The translations under genes were made by a program, and so were the position numbers. Shown here one piece after another: positions 29,362 through 34,547 of a stretch of 34,547 nucleotides of DNA. This DNA is from Paraglomus occultum (Eukaryota; Glomeromycota; Glomeromycetes; Paraglomerales; Paraglomeraceae). The notes beneath the pieces are model-generated. The model had not been told where the DNA came from, made no database searches, and saw only the letters and a program-made list of their open reading frames with translations. How positions within the stretch are numbered: the stretch's first letter is position 1; the number at the start of each line of letters is the position of its first letter. Location of the stretch: contig CAJVPJ010000213.1 of assembly GCA_910592205.1 (NCBI GenBank), forward strand, positions 1 to 34,547, read 5' to 3'.

Positions 29362-29481
29362 CCCTCAATCAGACATGTCTAATACGCGCGTTCAAAGATT
29401 CGATGGTTCACAAAGTTCTGCAATTCACACTACTTCTCGCATTTCGCTGCGTTCTTCATAGATTTTGCTGATTAGAGACAT
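29362..29481 (-). pseudogene. 5.8S rRNA-like fragment (dispersed rDNA relic)
   Basis: On the minus strand the core 29460-29388 reads as the most conserved part of fungal 5.8S rRNA: TATGAAGAACGCAGCGAAAT, GAAGTAGTGTGAATTGCAGA, GTGAACCATCGAATCTTTGA, ending GAACGC. The GTAGTGTGAATTG spelling resembles glomalean 5.8S. Towards the 3' end CATGTCTGATTGAGGG (29377-29362) resembles the conserved end TATGCCTGTTTGAGGG, but the hairpin normally between is missing. On the 5' side only TCTCT and ATC-ATGAAG positions match (to about 29481). No SSU, LSU or clear ITS is seen nearby. Confidence 0.85.
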
Positions 29482-30091
29482 TCTATGTTTATTAATACGC
29501 GAGTTAGCCGATGAATTTTCTTGTTTGATCTACTCATGATACGTCCAACTAAAATACCTGAATATCGAAAGAATTCCTAAATGGCGCCCTTGTATGTATA
29601 AAATGCAAGTTGCAATATCGGAATGTTGTTCACATAGTCAACTTCAAAATCTGACTAGAGGCAAGCCAAAAGTGTGGGACGAAAAAGTGTAGCTTGATAT
29701 TATCACAATGCCTTTTCGTCGTAATGGACAGCAAGTTTGCGTGTCGTGGGAAACGGGCGCTGGGAAGGGTCATCTTAATATAACATATATAGTTCATAAG
29801 ATTATTTGATCAGCACAAGTATGGGAACGTCGATAATTTGATAAAAAAGTTTATTTTCAGTGGTATTAGATAATATATTGATAATATATTGAGAGTAAGG
29901 ACCCATTGCAATGTGATGGGCATAACCGAACCGGCAAAGTGTTCCATTTTCGTCATCTCCGTTTTCAATCAGTCATTCGAAAAGTATGGTTACGTGAAGA
30001 AATTAACACGTGTAATATTAACCATAGTTCCAGAGTGATAACTATAATATAACAGCAATCCCGTCACTATTAATTCTTTCTTTCATTTACA
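29482..30091. other. Intergenic
   Basis: AT-rich, with a short duplication GATAATATATTGA (29869-29892). No gene recognised. It contains the 3' flank of the P2X-like gene. Confidence 0.5.
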
Positions 30092-31579
30092 CTAAGTTTC
30101 CATCTCAATAACAGATCCCTTCGAATACGTATTGTCAAAGCCAGGCGCTGCCACTTCAAACTTTGCCTTTTCATAGATATGTTTCTCCGGTACGATGTTC
30201 AGCATCAGAATCTCCACTATGATAGTCGCCACTTTGAAAAGAGCGAAAGCGGCAACGATGTTTGTGAGCAATGAAATCAAGCTGATTTGTCCAATTTCCC
30301 CATGCTGCTGGAACACCAATCGAATGCCATGTCTCTCTTTTAGTATGTACGACCCGTCCGACTGATACAGACTCTCGACCGCCTTGTACTCGTTTCCATC
30401 TATGACTCGAGGAAGATACGCGTACGCGAATTTATCCCCTTTGAATTGCACGTTACTGTATTCAATCACAATCACAATGACGATTCCCGAAGATCTGTAC
30501 GTTTCGCCGGCCGTTCTGTTGGCACCCGGTGCGGTCGACGGTGCCTCTAAATCCGCTCCGGCGGCAGTTAGTAGATCGGATACTTTGATAATGTCTCCGT
30601 CCGCGTATGGGTTTTCGTCCATTCGCGTCGCGTTCGTCCATGACTTGACTACTGTCTTGCCGTCGGCCGCCATGAGTTTGCCGTCCATCAGGCCGTTGCG
30701 AACAGCGATCGTTGTCGCTTTGCCCCGGATGGAGTGTTCTATCATCAGTGTGTAGTCTTCAATGTCGCCAATGTACGATTGGTTGGCAATGATTTCGAAC
30801 GGTGTCGTTTTTTCGTTAAAAACGCAGCTGTCGGTCGGTGTGGATGGCGTTAGGAAATTACAGCCAGTTGCGGGGATGTACCGGCGAACTATGGCTCGGG
30901 TTGTTAGAAAGGCTACGCCTGCATTATCCGACGGATATTGAACTGAAACATGGATTATGAGGAGAACGATTAGATGAACGCAGATTCGTATAGAATTTGT
31001 GCAATTATTTAACCGTTGTCAGTTGCATGTGCACACGTGTTTCCCTCGTCTAACATGCAACGCCTCTACTTACTTTCGTTTGCTCCCCAGAATACACATG
31101 GAAGAGGGTTGTTGCAATATTGCGGGGTTGACAATGCCTGTGGTGCTTGAAGTGAGATTCTGACCGCGCCGTTAACTGGTGGTTCCTAGAACGGGAACGG
31201 GTCAAAAAATCAGCACTATATTGTAGAACGTGACACACCGTAATGCCCCAAGTGTACCTTGTGTAAATACCCTTCGCTAATAACTATTGAATATAAGATA
31301 TACACAAAGATTGCCAGTTGGAATGAGCGGTATAGACCTCCAAGTCTTAGGCTAGACACATAAACAAAGCAAAGACGATCAATCTCTTTGAATTTGAAAG
31401 CAAAAAAAAAAAAAAAAGGACGGCATTACTGCGGCAACACTCACTCTTTGACTTTTACCATTTTGAACGTTTCGTACCTAGTAACATAATGGATAAGCAC
31501 AAATGGTTCAGATCAACAAATCTCAACCCCCTTCTGTTACATACTGCAATAAACTTGTCCAGATTGTCTTTATATTCAT
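30092..31579 (-). CDS. P2X-type ATP-gated cation channel
   Basis: Five exons on the minus strand: 31579-31545, 31477-31445, 31351-31258, 31185-31074 and 30942-30092, all GT-AG with matching phases, giving 374 residues, near the usual P2X length. Exon 1 plus 2 give the cytoplasmic head with QYETFKMVKVKD, fitting the P2X YxTxK signature. TM1 is about residues 30-50 (LYRSFQLAIFVYILYSIVIS). The ectodomain has CVFWGANEIQYPSDNAGVAF then LTTRAIVRR, like the family's WDxADYxxPxxxxNxxFVxTNxI. It also has DYTLMIEHSI, GDIIKVSDLLTAAG, SSGIVIVIVIEY and ILKERHGIRLVF, where the Lys aligns with an ATP-contacting Lys. TM2 follows GEIGQISLISLLTNIVAAF, and IYEKAK holds the YxxxK trafficking motif. Only four ectodomain Cys are seen, far fewer than in animals. 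It is expected to be an ATP-gated Ca2+/Na+ channel of an internal or plasma membrane. Confidence 0.88.
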
Positions 31580-33084
31580 GGTTAATAGGATCAAAAGATT
31601 CGGATGGGAATCGTCAATGTGCAAGTTGTGGATAAATAACATGCGATGACTGGTATGACAGAATTTGACTAGACGTAATTCCCAATAATGTCTCTATGCA
31701 CGTGTGTCTTCACTCGTTTATTATTAGTAATCTCGTCATTAATTCTTGTAATACAATAATCTAACAATAACTATCGCCATGAGGTTATTTATTGTGAGGA
31801 TTAATGTTAAGTATGAAGTACAGTCGAAATGAACCTTGTTAATACGAAACTCTGGCTGTAGTGAACCAAATCACCGAATTTTACATGATATCACACAAAA
31901 TAGCGTGATTCAGCGGAACGTTCCTTGGAGGGGACTTGTGCTTGCGGATGACCGATAAATTGTCTGCAGAAAATTTACTCGCCAAGAGATCACATACATG
32001 CAAAGTGACCAGAACGTATGTTTCTGGTCATGTGATCTTAGTTGGACAAAATTCTTGGCGAAAACTTTCTACCCAAACAAAAATAATAATAAAACGTGTA
32101 TCCGTATCTCTATTTGCATTGTGTAATAGAAGACAGTTTTACTGAACATGTTTTTTGTTATATAACTGTTTGTTGTTGAAATGTTGAGATTGGTGCGAGT
32201 TAAAACCCGAAACAATCAGAGTTTGAAAGATGCATAGCACGATAGACAGACTACTGGCGAGGACCACACTTTGACAACACCGACGCCAAACTGTCCACTA
32301 CTGCAAACGGACTGAGACTATCAATACAGGTGTCAATTTAAATTACCGCTTCAATACACTCACAACTCTTTCACATTTTCGTATTCAATATTACTCTAAA
32401 TTTTATTCTCACTTTTGCCCATTCTTACAAACTGCTTTCTTCAAGTTACCGGCTTTAAAGATGGTATCTGTGTATAGCAGGAAAGCTAATTCAAACAAAT
32501 TGAAGACAAATATTCAAAGATCAGTTTGACTGTGTTTTCCGGTATTTTTTGGCATGTATTTGCGACACTTTCCAAATATCGACTTATTCTTTTGCGGCAA
32601 GAAATATTACTTTCCTAATCATTATCAAGTCATTGATTAACCGGCTCTATTGTTTATTGTTATTGCCAAAGTTCAGTCAAGTAAAACACTAGTCATACCA
32701 ATGGTTTAGTTTAAAAGTACATAACTTACATTATTGTTTCGGAATTCGATGTTTAACTAAAGAAAATTTTTACCAACGTCCAATAAAAAACTTGTGAAAA
32801 TTTATTTCTCACAAACTTTGCGTTTAAAAATATTGTATGACATATCTGTAGTAACAATGTTACAGCGTTTACGACTATCCCAAAGATAAAAACGTTTTGA
32901 CAAGCTTATTTTATTGTGCGTAATATTTATTGCTTTTGACTTCATATAACATAAATTTCCAATTTAATTAAATTAATAACGCCCAAGAACCGAATAAATA
33001 TATCAACTATAATCCGATGTTAAAAAACGCTAATAATACTAGATATTTGTAAATGGCTTACTATTTACAACGTATTGTCCTCTT
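31580..33084. other. Intergenic between P2X-like gene and second kinase
   Basis: AT-rich. It holds the P2X-like promoter side and an inverted repeat at 31978-32060. The frame at 31936-32145 (+) spans that palindrome and is not a credible gene. Nothing else is seen. Confidence 0.5.
31978..32060. repeat. Imperfect palindrome of about 83 bp
   Basis: The left arm has CGCCAAGA, GATCACAT and TGACCAGAA; the right arm has TTCTGGTCA, ATGTGATC and TCTTGGCG in mirrored order, almost without a loop. One arm has an extra block (TTAGTTGGACAAAA) and the other ACATGCAAAG. It fits a short foldback or MITE-like element. Confidence 0.75.
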
Positions 33085-34547
33085 CTATAACTCAATTGAC
33101 GTCTCATAACTATTACTTGGTTTAGGTAAATTTCCAGTAGGTAAGAGTTTACTAGAGTATTTACTCTCCTTTTCGAAACGTGATAAGGGTTTCACATCAG
33201 TATGATAAACAGTATGCCACGCGTTGTCATTAGGCTTATTCTCATCAATTTCTTCAATCATCTCGTCAATATCAAACCGAAGTGTCACTACATCACAACG
33301 CTTATCAGGATCAGCATCACAACACCGCTCGGCAAGTTTCTTGTATTCCTCTGGTGCAGAATCAGGCATCGATGGTCGTAGTCCGCCCAGAATATCGCAT
33401 ACCAAGTCTCTGTTAAACTGCCTATTTCTAAACGGTGGCTCGCCAGTAGCAATCAAATACATGATAATACCAAATGAATACACATCTGATTTCTTAGTAA
33501 ATTTGCAGGTATGGAAGACTTCCGGTGCAATAAAGGGTAAAACGCCTTGAATGGTTGAATTGGACTCGTGTGAATTCACCGATCGTGAGAGTCCAAGATC
33601 GCATATAAATGATTCTACCTTACGCGTATTTATATTGTCATCCATATTGACATGCATAACAATGTTTCCACCATGTAGATCACAATGAACTAACCCTGCA
33701 CCATGAATACAGTACAGATACAATGCAATATCCCTCAAATGTTGTAATTTCATCTTCCACGTCAATTTGTTAATATTTTGATCCAAATAAGACAAAAGAT
33801 TACCATTGTTAGCATATTGCATAACAATCATGTACTCGTGTGTTTCTGGGTCTTGTGTCACTCCATAAATATCAAGGAATGAATGCCGGTGTCTGCAAGT
33901 TGCATGATTTCTGAACTACTAAGCATTAATAATAATAAGTACAGCGGTCAAATTTAATACCACTCTATCAATTATTGCTTACCTCTGAAACAAATAATTC
34001 CGACATTTCATCAAAATTCTTAAACCGCTTGAGTATGACAGTTTCTTGCATACCCTCTACTTTATACTTTTTATATTTGGCAGAATAAACTGTTCCGTAG
34101 CCACCAGATCCGATCTCTTTGGTTTCGTAAAAGTCGCTATACTGCATGTATTTAATATCTCCGTATCCGCTGCGATGGTAAGGTTGCATAATCTTGTCCA
34201 GTATTTCACGTACATCATAATAGAAAACCAAATAATATCTCCGAGTGGACGGTTCTTGAGTAATTCCAACTATCCAAACATTATCAGGAGTTAATATCCT
34301 TGGATATTCCAGAGTCAGCTATTTGAGTAAACAATACAATCAATAAATAATCAATGCTTAACACCAATTACATTATTACACGTGAAATAATTTACCTGAT
34401 GGAAATTATGCGATTGGGCATCACTGATCTGTTTGAGTGTCACTTTTATCAATTTATTTATCACTGGATTTAACCAATCCGTTATGCGTGTGCATCCATG
34501 GCGTAATGAGGTCATTTCTCGTACGTTCATCAATGCGGAATACTCTA
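33085..34547 (-). CDS. Zinc-ribbon TKL-like protein kinase paralogue, 5' end outside window
   Basis: Minus-strand exons: from the window edge to 34396, then 34318-33983, then 33915-33085 (stop), all phase 0 at positions equivalent to exons 2-4 of the gene at 19635. The first partial exon ends with a degenerate N-lobe (RHGCTRITDW, IKVTLKQISDAQSHNFHQ). The next has WIVGITQEPSTRRYYLV, YMQYSDFYETKEIG, an intact Gly loop GSGGYGTVY and VILKRF. The last has YGVTQDPETHEYMIVMQYA, HCDLHGGN, DLGLS, APEVF and SDVYSFGIIMYLIATGEPPF. All catalytic residues are present. The product is close to the first kinase but with clear substitutions throughout. It is in inverted orientation, its 3' end about 11 kb from the other's 3' end. 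The N-terminal zinc-ribbon exon(s) lie beyond 34547. Confidence 0.92.

Noticed and set aside
1-34547. CRISPR arrays, operons, ribosome-binding sites or phage genes
   Set aside because: No regularly spaced repeats of that type; gene structure is eukaryotic with GT-AG introns throughout.

Overview
The window looks like nuclear DNA of an arbuscular mycorrhizal fungus (Glomeromycotina, most like Rhizophagus). The basis is AT-rich sequence, genes cut into short exons by small GT-AG introns, an expanded family of zinc-ribbon/TKL-like kinases with HCDLH and DLG motifs, a Sel1-repeat gene, a SAM-domain gene, decayed pogo/Tigger and other DDE transposases, and a 5.8S rDNA fragment resembling glomalean 5.8S. 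The species assignment is inference. All exon joins come from reading frames and splice signals by eye; there is no transcript evidence.

Layout. 1-1884 (+): 3' part of a DOA1/PLAA gene (PFU and PUL domains). 2065-2836 (-): calcineurin B, convergent with it. 3058-4952: decayed transposase and unrecognised coding remnants. 5082-6544 and 10720-12220: a near-perfect 1.46-kb direct duplication holding a SAM-domain gene plus a dead 5' fragment of a kinase gene. Between the copies, on the minus strand, 7383-10351 is a 12-exon gene of about 658 residues that no single open reading frame reveals. 12586-13720 (+): Sel1-repeat gene with a 7-bp tandem duplication that breaks its frame. 15560-16985: decayed, internally deleted pogo/Tigger element. 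19635-22102 (+): complete 4-exon kinase gene. 26125-27961 (+): cytochrome P450. About 29362-29481 (-): 5.8S rRNA-like fragment. 30092-31579 (-): 5-exon gene for a P2X-type ATP-gated channel. 33085-34547 (-): a second kinase of the same family, in inverted orientation and cut by the window edge.

Housekeeping genes (DOA1, calcineurin B) lie at the left. The rest is an accessory landscape of lineage-specific families, duplications and dead transposons. The most notable items are: (i) the P2X-like receptor, rebuilt from five exons with YETFK, TM1, ectodomain, TM2 and YxxxK signatures; (ii) the kinase family, whose N-terminal region appears to be serial copies of a module (beta4-beta5, zinc ribbon, WTSGN, EWIPY, degenerate kinase N-lobe), with three consecutive introns in the same relative position and phase; (iii) the hidden 12-exon gene with a GC-rich hairpin-repeat insertion in one intron; (iv) the recent duplication; (v) the dispersed 5.8S fragment.
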